Positions 49,941 through 57,955 of a stretch of 64,000 nucleotides of DNA are shown here, piece by piece (position 1 is the first letter of the stretch; every line of letters begins with the position of its first letter). The notes below the pieces were generated by a model, which saw only the letters and a program-made list of their open reading frames with translations, made no database searches and was not told where the DNA came from. Position numbers and translations under genes: made by a program. The DNA comes from Cellvibrio sp. PSBB023 (lineage in GTDB: Bacteria > Pseudomonadota > Gammaproteobacteria > Pseudomonadales > Cellvibrionaceae): contig NZ_CP019799.1 in assembly GCF_002007605.1 (NCBI RefSeq), forward strand, positions 2,418,001 through 2,482,000, in the 5' to 3' direction.

Positions 49941-50320
49941 CTCAGGGATATTCAACTATAGAAAATCCCTAGGTAGAGCTAAATTTACATACCTTACTAC
50001 TTTGAATAACTCATGAGAAACACCTCTTGCTTAAATAAGTCGAGCCGCAGTCGTAGGTGAGGGAAATCCGAATCAAATTTAGTTCGATTCGAAGGAAAGA
50101 TTTATGCGTTTAAGTGCGCCTAAGTAATAATTAAACACTTAAACAGATTTATTTAAAACACATTGAATGGTGTGGGCCAATTAGTTACTAGCAAGTTTTG
50201 AAAATCAAACCGATCGGTTAACTAAATTGTAATTCTTTGCTTGGTCTTAAATAAACTGGATAAGCATCTATTGGCAATAAAAACACGAACATAATAGGTC
50301 TATAGTTTCGCATGCTTGCA

Positions 50321-50353
50321 TTACCCCATCCAGAATTTCTCTGGATGGGGTAA
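50321..50353. terminator. 14-bp perfect hairpin behind the precursor-peptide gene
   Basis: TTACCCCATCCAGA (50321-50334) and TCTGGATGGGGTAA (50340-50353) form a perfect 14-bp stem with a 5-base loop, 50 bases past the precursor stop. No T-run follows on the minus strand, so it may stabilise or attenuate the precursor transcript rather than be a classical terminator. The AT-rich stretch 49941-50403 otherwise holds no gene I can support. Confidence 0.5.
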
Positions 50354-50403
50354 ATATGAGCAAAAGAAAAACTACTTAAACTTTTCCTACGCTCAGTCAA
50401 TCA

Positions 50404-50523
50404 TCAAGCGCAGGCGCAAAACGTACCCTGCGGGGTGGTGTAAGTGTTGCAATCTTTGCCACAACCTGCGCCCCCTGCTGTTGATAACAATTTTGCAATT
50501 TCTGCTGTTGTAAGTTCACGCAT
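50404..50523 (-). CDS. RiPP/microcin precursor peptide with double-glycine leader
   Basis: A 39-codon gene with a strong RBS (AAGGAG, 7 bases before ATG). It starts MRELTTAEIAKLL and has a leader ending STAGG, the double-glycine site cut by C39 peptidases. Cleavage there would release a 21-residue core starting AGCGKDC and ending TFCACA, with Cys at precursor positions 21, 25, 36 and 38, one Lys (23) and four Thr. It lies downstream of the C39-peptidase ABC exporter on the same strand. Four Cys suggest two disulfide bonds or thioether/S-linked sugars; Thr and Cys are possible glycosylation sites. No family match is remembered. It was missed by standard length cut-offs because of its size. Confidence 0.75.
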   Translation of the reverse strand: MRELTTAEIAKLLSTAGGAGCGKDCNTYTTPQGTFCACA

Positions 50524-50590
50524 ATTAAATCTCCTTAGTATTAAAGTAAGTTTTCGCATTCCCGCGAAGCCGATTCCGGCTCACCATACA

Positions 50591-50635
50591 TGGTTCATCC
50601 ACAAATGGTTCATCCACAAATGGTTCATCCATAAA
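50591..50635. repeat. 15-bp tandem repeat, three copies
   Basis: TGGTTCATCC(A/C)(C/T)AAA-type unit: copies at 50591-50605, 50606-50620 and 50621-50635, the last with one change. It fills the gap between the ABC exporter stop and the precursor RBS. Beside it, toward the precursor gene, are two small hairpins (TTCGC/GCGAA and AGCCG/CGGCT, 50553-50581). The region may tune translation or mRNA processing between exporter and precursor. Confidence 0.85.
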
Positions 50636-50636
50636 T

Positions 50637-52721
50637 TCATGATAAATATATAACTCTATCTGCGAAACGAAGAGTCTCTTTTCGATGCGCGATAACGACT
50701 CTAGTGATATCAAGTTGTTTGATGTTAGTGTTTATCTTTTCTTCATTTGCAAGATCTAAATGACTGCTAGCTTCATCTAAAAAAAGAATTTTGGGGTCTT
50801 TAAATAAAGCTCTAGCAAGTAATACCCTTTGTTTCTGACCACCTGATAACGATGATGAACCACCTCCAATTTGGGTATAGTATCCCATTGGTAGAGCATC
50901 AATTTCATCGTCTATGCATGCGAGCTTTGCGCAGTATTTTATCTTCATTAAATCAGGCGATGCTTCGAAAAATGCGATATTTTCAAGGATCGAACCGGAA
51001 AGTAAGCTATCCTCCTGAAACACTGTCGAAATATACCTTCTGTAATTATTGTTAACGCTCAATGGCTTTTCATCAATCGTAATTTCACCTTCAACAGGAT
51101 TTTTTAGACCTGTTAAACACTTAAGTAGTGTAGTCTTTCCTACCCCAGATGGCCCGGTAATTGCCAAAAACTCTCCTGGCTCAACTGTGAAGTTTAAATT
51201 TCTAAAAACCCATGAATTAGATGTGCCGTAGCGAAATCCAAGATTTACAATATTTATTTTCCCGGCAAAAGAGTCATTGTGAACTTCTGGCGACAATTGC
51301 ATAGACTCATGTATCTCTTGCTTTCCATAAATTACATCTGAAAGCCTATCAATATGAACTCCTATTAACTTCATCTCAGTAAACTGCCGCATGAATTTCT
51401 CAAAGGAATCTATAAATCGAAGCTTATAAGCAATGAACGCAAGAAGTAACCCAAGAGAAATTTCTCCTTCAATTGTAAGTTTGGTTCCAATATAAAGAAC
51501 GACAACGTTTTCGATACCGAAGATAATTAACTTAAGTGTTGACAGGCTGTTTCGCAATGCATTCAGCTGTAGATCTTTGTTGATGAGATTAACAAGCTTA
51601 TTCTGCCACATGAACGATCTTTGCTTCTCTTTTTGATAGATCTTTATTGATGGCACCGATCCAACAGATTCAATTAAATGCTGATTACAACGCGCTTCAG
51701 CTTTGAGCTTATCTACATTTAGCCTTTTATTTTTATTAAAATTCAAATAATTATACAAGCAATATATAGAAGTAAAAATTAAAACAATTAAAGTAAGCTT
51801 TGGATTAATCAATATCATAGCAATTATAGTAATAAATACCATAATTGAATCCACAAGCGAACTAATAAAACTATCAGTCACTGTATTTCTTATTTGTTCC
51901 GCTGAATGAAATTTAGAGAGTATGTCCCCTGCGTGCCTTTTTTCAAAAAAATCAACAGGTAATTTTATTAATAAATCGAAAATCTTGGTTGTTAGCTGAA
52001 ATCCAAACCTAGCGGATAGAAATGTAATAATCTCGGATCGCAAGTGCTCACTTGCCGCGTGAAAAAAAACAATAAAGACAAATGCCAGAAGCAAATAATC
52101 CAGAATCTGAATGTTTCCTTTTATAACAATATCATCGGTGATTGATTGCAAGAAAAAAGGAGTTAATAGCAGGCAAGCCTGTATAAAAAATGATATTAAA
52201 ACTACTTGTAAAGCATTCAAATTGAAACCGGCAAGATGCTTCTTTAGAGCCCAAATGTTAGGTCTCTTTGATTGACCTGAATTTTGCTCAAAATCAATAT
52301 TAGGGGAAAACTCAATCGCTATACCAGTAAATTTTTCATTTAAAACTTTAGCGCTATAAAATTCTTTTCCCGTAGCTGGATCAAAAATTACAGCCCCTTT
52401 TTTCTTCATTTCTTTTAGAACTACAAAATGATCCATCCCCCAATGCAGAATACACGGTGCACGCAACTTGTTTAGGTCGACAAGATCCAGAGACAAAACT
52501 CTAGGAGTTAGAGATAACTTCTCTGCGAGTTCAGTAAGCGATTTTATACTGATGCCTTGCGATGAACCAGGGAAGCGCTCTCTAACCTCAAACAATTCCA
52601 AATTTGCACCATAATAATTTGCAATCATCACCACACAAGCAAGACCGCATTCCATTGGCTCTTGCTGTAGAACAAGCTCCAAAGAAGGCCTATTCAGTTC
52701 AAAAAAACTCTTATAAAACAT
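50637..52721 (-). CDS. Peptidase-containing ABC exporter (C39-PCAT, microcin/bacteriocin type)
   Basis: Membrane transporter that cleaves double-glycine leaders and exports the core peptide. 694 residues. N-terminal C39 domain with Gln19, catalytic Cys25 (QQEPMECGLACVVMI), His98 (MDHFVVL) and Asp114 (FDPATGKE); six membrane segments (about 155-430); C-terminal ATPase with Walker A GPSGVGKTT (523-531), LSGGQ signature near 625 and Walker B ILFLDEAS near 645. All catalytic residues are present. A HlyD-like gene lies 49 bases upstream and the precursor gene 113 bases downstream, all on the minus strand. CvaB/MchF-like in layout. Confidence 0.95.
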   Translation of the reverse strand: MFYKSFFELNRPSLELVLQQEPMECGLACVVMIANYYGANLELFEVRERFPGSSQGISIKSLTELAEKLSLTPRVLSLDLVDLNKLRAPCILHWGMDHFVVLKEMKKKGAVIFDPATGKEFYSAKVLNEKFTGIAIEFSPNIDFEQNSGQSKRPNIWALKKHLAGFNLNALQVVLISFFIQACLLLTPFFLQSITDDIVIKGNIQILDYLLLAFVFIVFFHAASEHLRSEIITFLSARFGFQLTTKIFDLLIKLPVDFFEKRHAGDILSKFHSAEQIRNTVTDSFISSLVDSIMVFITIIAMILINPKLTLIVLIFTSIYCLYNYLNFNKNKRLNVDKLKAEARCNQHLIESVGSVPSIKIYQKEKQRSFMWQNKLVNLINKDLQLNALRNSLSTLKLIIFGIENVVVLYIGTKLTIEGEISLGLLLAFIAYKLRFIDSFEKFMRQFTEMKLIGVHIDRLSDVIYGKQEIHESMQLSPEVHNDSFAGKINIVNLGFRYGTSNSWVFRNLNFTVEPGEFLAITGPSGVGKTTLLKCLTGLKNPVEGEITIDEKPLSVNNNYRRYISTVFQEDSLLSGSILENIAFFEASPDLMKIKYCAKLACIDDEIDALPMGYYTQIGGGSSSLSGGQKQRVLLARALFKDPKILFLDEASSHLDLANEEKINTNIKQLDITRVVIAHRKETLRFADRVIYLS

Positions 52722-52770
52722 ATTTCATACACTTTTTATTTACTATGAAAGCGTGAAGGTTTCAGGCCGC

Positions 52771-53313
52771 TTAGATTGATGTGATTCCTAGCTTCATATT
52801 ATTGCGAAGGCGAATTACCTTCCCGTTTTTCATTGGCATTGTTTTGACGCGTGCTTTTAATAAGTAAAATGGCCCGGGATAATTATCCAAAGATAAAAAC
52901 TTTGGATCGATTTCATCAGCAAAAATAATCTCGTTATAAATTTCGAAATCACTAAGGATAACGAAATAATTTGTGCGGTTTTCATTAGTAAAAATTTCTG
53001 CATTTATTGAAATATTTTTTTTAATCGCTTCAACCTGATCATCTTTTAAATAGAAAACCCCGTAGAACTGATTTTGAAATCCTGAGGGCAATGCATCATT
53101 AAGTGAATTCGAATGGACGTAACCGTAAACAATAGGTTTTTTTTGCAGGTATAGAGATCGGTTCGAATAAAAGAAAAGCCCGATAATAAAGAAAATGGAA
53201 AGTAAATAGACAGACCAAGTGTGACTATATGCAGGACTCAAGTGAAAGACTGTAGAGTCATATTTTGTGGCGCTTAAAACCGCTTCCTTCCTGAATAATT
53301 CTTGCGAGTCCAT
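52771..53313 (-). CDS. Short HlyD-like periplasmic adaptor of the peptide exporter
   Basis: 180 residues. The N-terminus (MDSQELFRKEAVLSATKYD ... FHLSPAYSHTWSVYLLS) and membrane segment (about 33-49) match the start of CvaA/HlyD-family secretion proteins, followed by a half-motif (KPIVYGYVHSNS). The long coiled-coil hairpin (normally about 200 residues) is absent: the sequence goes straight to a beta-barrel-like part (FYGVFYLKDDQVEAIKKN; AEIFTNENRTNYFVIL). It ends with NNMKLGITSI. It is either a minimal adaptor or a deletion derivative. Transcribed with the exporter, divergently from the modification genes. Confidence 0.7.
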   Translation of the reverse strand: MDSQELFRKEAVLSATKYDSTVFHLSPAYSHTWSVYLLSIFFIIGLFFYSNRSLYLQKKPIVYGYVHSNSLNDALPSGFQNQFYGVFYLKDDQVEAIKKNISINAEIFTNENRTNYFVILSDFEIYNEIIFADEIDPKFLSLDNYPGPFYLLKARVKTMPMKNGKVIRLRNNMKLGITSI

Positions 53314-53405
53314 AAATAAATCCGTTATATTGATAATGACAATTTCTCCAGCTCGTCAAGCTTAATGCAAGATGCATGGGGCAGCAATAAAAAAAAGGAT
53401 CAATA

Positions 53406-54365
53406 ATGGATTTATATGTAATAGCTAAGTTTGGCTTCTGGAGTTCGCTAAGTTTGATCTCAACTCTTTTATGTTTTTCCGGAATATCAAAAGTTAGCCC
53501 TATTTTTTCAGATATAAAAAAAACAAAAAATTATAGTGATAATGAAAAATTCAAAGATCGAATTATCAATTTTACTAAGACCCCGAAATTCGGTATAGCG
53601 TTATTATTCTTTGGGCTTGGTGTTTTATTTATTGAAGGAACACCATTTAATTTGTTGATCGTAGCATTAGCAATATTTACTTTGATTGGAATAAAGATAA
53701 GCTCTTCATCTGATGAAAATTGTGAATGTTTTGGGAGCTGGGCTGGCAAAAGAGCAACACTCGCCGCACAGGTAACGCTCTTTCTGGCATGTATTTCTGT
53801 GCTTACATTAGGAGCCCCATTAGCAGCCGCACCCTCCTCATTTCCATTTATTGTGCATTTGGGATTATTCATATCTTCGATAACTATTTGTTTTATTATC
53901 TTCACTCCGAGCATGATTAAGCATTTTAGGAAATCCAAAAATACAAACGATCCAGATCACATGCATGTACCAAACATTGCACAAGATCAATTCCTTGGAT
54001 TCGATAATGAAGCCTCTCGCGATTTGGCATGGGCACTAAAGATTGGAAAGCCCATTTTTTTGATTTTCAGCAAATCAACATGCCCAGCCTGCGAAAGTTT
54101 TCTTGATAGCTTCAATCAAACAATTGAAGATAATTCACATCATTTTACGTTCATACTTATTTCTGATAAAACCCACGTATATAAAAGATTTTATGATCTT
54201 AAAGTTTTGCAGGATGCAGACCATTTATTTTTAAAATCTATATCAAATGAATTTTTTCCATCAGCCTTATGTATAAATAATAATTCTGGCTTACCCCTAA
54301 CCCCAGTATGCCAAGGCGTGGATAGGATCAACCTGTTATTTAGGCTTGCTCTAGGGGCCATCTAG
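53406..54365 (+). CDS. MauE-like membrane domain fused to a thioredoxin-like domain
   Basis: 319 residues. N-terminal four-segment membrane domain (about 5-170) with the MauE-type CECFG motif (Cys106, Cys108), then a soluble thioredoxin-fold domain (about 205-319) with the redox pair Cys226-Pro-Ala-Cys229 (FSKSTCPACESF). MauE proteins pass reducing or oxidising power across the membrane. In this cluster the probable task is forming or controlling disulfides in the four-Cys core peptide. First gene of the plus-strand operon; its start has AAGGA about 10 bases upstream. Divergent from the adaptor gene, sharing a 92-base promoter region. Confidence 0.82.
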   Translation: MDLYVIAKFGFWSSLSLISTLLCFSGISKVSPIFSDIKKTKNYSDNEKFKDRIINFTKTPKFGIALLFFGLGVLFIEGTPFNLLIVALAIFTLIGIKISSSSDENCECFGSWAGKRATLAAQVTLFLACISVLTLGAPLAAAPSSFPFIVHLGLFISSITICFIIFTPSMIKHFRKSKNTNDPDHMHVPNIAQDQFLGFDNEASRDLAWALKIGKPIFLIFSKSTCPACESFLDSFNQTIEDNSHHFTFILISDKTHVYKRFYDLKVLQDADHLFLKSISNEFFPSALCINNNSGLPLTPVCQGVDRINLLFRLALGAI

Positions 54366-54411
54366 TGCACATAGATGTAAGAATTGACTCTGCAAATACA
54401 CAGGAACACCT

Positions 54412-56076
54412 ATGCTGCCAAAAGATTTTTCGCATATGCTTTTGCCATTCAAGGCAAATTCTGTATCTGATTTAGATGTTTTGTGGATATCTCACGATGA
54501 TAGATCCGCAAAGCGGTTTGAATGCGATCATTTTAAGAGCTTATGCGGAGTTACTGCCAATATTTCAGTACCAGTTAGAAGCGATGGCGGCATTATCGAG
54601 TATGTTGCTGAGCGTTACGGCGGTGATGGCGCTGCAGGAAATGGCGGTGGGGCACGATGTGGAAATCACCCAGCTGGATTTCAATTAAAGGGGATAGGGG
54701 TCAATCCTCTATTAGGTCAATCTGCGAAAGGTAGATATACAACTGGTACATTAGACTTATTAGATGGATCAATCGAGTGCTTGTACTCGAACGTTTTAAA
54801 CGAACTTTTGCCCATCGGAACTATTCGTTGTCGAGCGCTCTTGCGCCTGAATGGAGTATCTTCTAGCAGTTCATTGGAGGGGCGATCAGAGGTGCTCCCT
54901 GCAGTGATACTTATTCGCGATCTCGCCATGCGACCAGCTCACTTTCTTAGAGCCAGAGGATATCATCCGTTAGCGGATTTTGAAGCAGAAATTACGCCTG
55001 ATATTGAAAGGGTTTGTTCGGTAATGCAAGAGTTAAATCAACGTTTGGGCGGGCAAGTTGAGTTTATCCATTATCTGTATAAATTTTTGCATGCATCCTC
55101 AAAACAATTCTCATTTGCCAAAATAAATGGAATTTGTCATGGCGCTATTTCTCCATCCAATCTTTCTATGGACGGACGTTGGCTAGACCTTACATGTGCC
55201 TCATTTCTGCCTGGTGGAAAAAATTATTCGGTTAACCCTTCAACAGGATTCGTACCATTCTTCAATGAAAAAAATCAAGTTAAGCTGTATTCAGGAGAAC
55301 TGATTCATTTATTTAATAAATATAATGATTGCTCAATACATCATAGCATCCTAAACCAGTCCTATCAGGACCATTTTGATGCATATTCAAAACACTATTT
55401 TTGGAAAGAATTTTTATTATCAAGCGAAGATATTAATGCTATTTGTGAATCACATGAAGGTGAAGAGATATTTAGACAAGCGCTATTAGAAATTGAAAAG
55501 GATAAAAAAGTAATTTTTTCCAGTCCAGAAATCATGGGAAGAAATGATGTGTATCTTCAATTCCTGAGATCAATTCTAGGGCTTGATCCGTGGCCTGCAA
55601 ATAAGCTTTCAAATCTAGTTAATATTATCTTCGGTAAAATATTCAATAACAATCCTGAAATTATAAAAAGGTTCAAAATAATTTCATATCTTAGAATACT
55701 AAGTAAGCGAGTTGTTTTCTCATACTTTTACAGACAAAACCAAATAAAAATAATTTCATCCATCATTGATACTGATATAGAACGTATAGGCAGTCATATT
55801 GATTACTGTGGCAAGCTTGTGAAATTTAGCGGTTTCGCAGATAAAAACTCTAGCGTTATATTACAAAATGAGTTTTTTACAATAACGTTACGTGAAGATT
55901 TACGCTCAATTGAGCTTAGTTGTGACAATCAAACTCATCAAATTCAATCCGAATTTAATGTGCCCGACTTTCACTCTGATTGCATCAGGTTTAACCCTTT
56001 CGGCCTTTCCAAGCTCATCTTGGAGCACATAAATAAATTTGTTACGAGAGGGAATTTTTATGATGTCATTAGCTGA
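54412..56076 (+). CDS. SelO-fold (YdiU-like) protein, candidate peptide-modification enzyme
   Basis: 554 residues. The N-terminal half reads like the SelO pseudokinase: a glycine-rich loop (YGGDGAAGNGGGARCG, about 69-84), QLKGIGVNPLLG with Lys93, GRYTTGTLDLLDGSIECLYS, RCRALLRL, an IRDLAMRPAHFLRAR stretch, and a later GICHGAISPSNLSMDGRWLD with His243, Asn250 and Asp259, matching the SelO catalytic HG...N...D pattern; the usual Asp before Asn is Ser here. SelO enzymes AMPylate proteins. From memory, the MchC/MceJ microcin proteins may belong here, and the pairing with a HlyC-like gene mirrors mchC-mchD/mceJ-mceI. The C-terminal about 280 residues are not recognised. Confidence 0.6.
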   Translation: MLPKDFSHMLLPFKANSVSDLDVLWISHDDRSAKRFECDHFKSLCGVTANISVPVRSDGGIIEYVAERYGGDGAAGNGGGARCGNHPAGFQLKGIGVNPLLGQSAKGRYTTGTLDLLDGSIECLYSNVLNELLPIGTIRCRALLRLNGVSSSSSLEGRSEVLPAVILIRDLAMRPAHFLRARGYHPLADFEAEITPDIERVCSVMQELNQRLGGQVEFIHYLYKFLHASSKQFSFAKINGICHGAISPSNLSMDGRWLDLTCASFLPGGKNYSVNPSTGFVPFFNEKNQVKLYSGELIHLFNKYNDCSIHHSILNQSYQDHFDAYSKHYFWKEFLLSSEDINAICESHEGEEIFRQALLEIEKDKKVIFSSPEIMGRNDVYLQFLRSILGLDPWPANKLSNLVNIIFGKIFNNNPEIIKRFKIISYLRILSKRVVFSYFYRQNQIKIISSIIDTDIERIGSHIDYCGKLVKFSGFADKNSSVILQNEFFTITLREDLRSIELSCDNQTHQIQSEFNVPDFHSDCIRFNPFGLSKLILEHINKFVTRGNFYDVIS

Positions 56077-56482
56077 GGCCGTATTAGTAAAATCATTCAA
56101 TCGCGAAGCTATAGATTCTGAGCTAATAAAAAAGCTATTTATTGCAGATCAGCTTGATCAATTGAAGTTATTTAAAGATCTTAACGGTAATTCGATCGGC
56201 TATGTCTGCTTCGCATTGATTGATCAATTCACTCTTAAAAACATTTCAATAAATAATGGGGACATCCTATTTCCCTACGAATGGAATGAAGGCCAAATTT
56301 TTTTTGTTGTAGATTACTCTTACCACAAAATAATGAGGGAAATTTTTTTTGAATCATTTGTTGACTTCACCAAGGATAGAGATTTAATTTTCTATAAGAT
56401 CAATAAGGTTTGTAAAATTTCTTCAAAACGTAGATTTAGTAAACTTATGAAAATAGATTATGTTCTTTCGGAGGACAAATGA
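56060..56482 (+). CDS. HlyC-like acyltransferase candidate (MchD/MceI type)
   Basis: 140 residues from ATG 56060 (RBS GAGAGGGA upstream; a second ATG follows), overlapping the previous gene by 17 bases. Pattern compares with toxin-activating acyltransferases: a middle G-x-SIGYVCFALIDQ strand resembling PVAYCSWA, then PYEWNEGQIFFVVDYSY resembling the DWTSGDRKWFIDWIAPF part of HlyC, and a basic C-terminal region. The classical His of HlyC (His23) is not obvious. The similarity is weak and read by eye. If true, it could attach an acyl group or, as MceI does in microcin E492, help join a glycosyl-siderophore-like group to the peptide. Confidence 0.5.
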   Translation: MMSLAEAVLVKSFNREAIDSELIKKLFIADQLDQLKLFKDLNGNSIGYVCFALIDQFTLKNISINNGDILFPYEWNEGQIFFVVDYSYHKIMREIFFESFVDFTKDRDLIFYKINKVCKISSKRRFSKLMKIDYVLSEDK

Positions 56483-57260
56483 CCAAAAGCGTCTACGTAA
56501 TTACACCTTCAATAGGCAGTAAGCACTTGGATAGATGCATACTCTCCGTGAAGACTCAGACTTATACCGATGTTAAGCATATTGTTGTACTTGACGGCGT
56601 TTGTCTTTTAGATGAGCACAGTAGTGTTTTTGATGGCGTGACAATTATTAGGTTGCCATTCAATACCGGGGCGGGGGGTATCTCGGTGGACTTATCTACG
56701 ACGCAGTATGCAGTATATTTTGTGATGGATATATTGCATTCCTAGATGATGATAATTTCTATGACCCCAATCACATTGAGAGCTGCGTAAATTTTTGCGA
56801 GAAATTTGAACTTGATTGGTGTTATAGCCTTCGAAAATTAGTTTCATCATCTGGAGGTTTTTTATGTTTTGACAATTGTAACAGCCTCGGGTATTGGCCT
56901 TCATATGACGGCTTTTATCATCACATAGATACAAATTGCTATTTTTTGCGAGGAGAAATAGCTAACAAGGTTACACATAGCTTGAGAAGAAAAGCATACA
57001 TAAAGGGCCAGCAGGAGGGTGATAGAGCGCTTACGAAGGCGCTTTTGAGCCACAACTACAGATCCATTTGCACATCAATTTACTCTGTTAATTACATGAT
57101 CAAGGGACATCAACATTACAGCGACAAAGAAGTACTTAATTACTATCTAAAGGGCAACAAAATTATGGAAAATATTTACAACATTTACCCTTGGGCGACA
57201 ATGAGGTGTGAGGGCACAATGTCTGAGCACCCTTCAATGGCATACTCGCTGGGTGGATAA
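56479..57260 (+). pseudogene. GT2 glycosyltransferase, frameshifted at a G6 tract
   Basis: Two frames join into one GT2 enzyme of about 260 residues. Frame one (56479 onward) has MTKSVYVITPSIGSKHLDRC and IVVLDGVCLL; after the G-run at 56673-56678 the sense continues in the -1 frame (YLGGLIYDAVCSIFCDGY, then FLDDDNFYDPNHIESC with the DxD metal motif near residues 90-92) to the stop at 57260. The reading becomes continuous if one G is added or if ribosomes slip -1. It may be a true mutation, a sequencing error, phase variation or programmed frameshifting. It starts 4 bases inside the preceding gene. Confidence 0.72.
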
Positions 57261-57263
57261 TTA

Positions 57264-57938
57264 ATGAAACCATTAGTTTCTTGCCTTTGCGTAACCAAAA
57301 ATCGTCCTGATAAATTAGCCCGAGCGATACAATGCTTGAGATTTCAGACTTATTCCAATATAGAGCTTGTAGTTGTTTACGAAAGCAATGACTTAGCTAC
57401 AGCCAATATAATATCAATCCATAAAGATATTCGCCTAAATGCTATCGTAGTTGATGCAGAAAGGAATCTAACTTTAGGCGAACTTAGAAACATTTCTATT
57501 GAGAGCGCAGCCGGGGACTTCTTCTGCCAATGGGACGATGATGATTGGTATCATCCTGAAAGAGTTGAGTTGCAGCTGAGAGAAATTCTAGAAACTGGAA
57601 AAATGGCCTGCTTGCTTAGCAGATGGCACATGTTTGATTCGATAACCGGACAATTTTATCTATCCCATTATCGCATGTGGGAGGGAAGTATACTTTGCAA
57701 TCTAAACAAATTTAGAAATAAAATGATAGTGTATCCTTCAATTTCTAAAAGCGAAGATACATCGGTAATCGAAATTCTTCATTCAATGGATGAGGTTTGT
57801 TTGTTAGATCTTCCATATTTATATATATATACTTTTCATGGCTCTAACACATGGGATGTGGAGCATTTTAAGATGAATTGGAACAAAGGGATTCCAATAT
57901 CTTTTAAAGATGTAAGTGAATTCTACGGAATTTCTTGA
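57264..57938 (+). CDS. GT2-family glycosyltransferase
   Basis: 224 residues, GT-A fold. MKPLVSCLCVTKNRPDKLARA is the typical nucleotide-binding beginning, RNISIESAAGDFFCQWDDDDW carries the DxD-type metal-binding Asp cluster (91-94), and YHPERVELQLREIL follows. Both GT2s in this cluster could glycosylate the peptide, as SunS-type GT2 enzymes do in glycocins, or one could build on the other's sugar. It begins 3 bases after the previous stop. Confidence 0.9.
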   Translation: MKPLVSCLCVTKNRPDKLARAIQCLRFQTYSNIELVVVYESNDLATANIISIHKDIRLNAIVVDAERNLTLGELRNISIESAAGDFFCQWDDDDWYHPERVELQLREILETGKMACLLSRWHMFDSITGQFYLSHYRMWEGSILCNLNKFRNKMIVYPSISKSEDTSVIEILHSMDEVCLLDLPYLYIYTFHGSNTWDVEHFKMNWNKGIPISFKDVSEFYGIS

Positions 57939-57955
57939 TAATCAGGATTCTTGAT

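Noticed and set aside
50104..50127. Seven-codon frame MRLSAPK with a good RBS (AAGGAAAG), reminiscent of the microcin C heptapeptide gene
   Set aside because: It lacks the C-terminal Asn of MccA peptides and no MccB-like adenylating enzyme is present; probably chance.
50218..50400. TTG-start minus-strand frame of 60 codons just after the precursor stop
   Set aside because: No RBS, it runs through the 14-bp hairpin, and its residue composition looks random.
50404..50523. Possibility that the peptide is a typical lanthipeptide or sactipeptide precursor
   Set aside because: No LanB/LanC/LanM-like or radical-SAM protein is encoded in the cluster.
50581..50640. 19-residue minus-strand frame made of WMNHL repeats
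   Set aside because: It is a by-product of the 15-bp DNA repeats and has no good RBS.
54476..54688. 70-codon frame within the SelO-like gene
   Set aside because: Lies wholly inside a longer gene with recognisable motifs in another frame.
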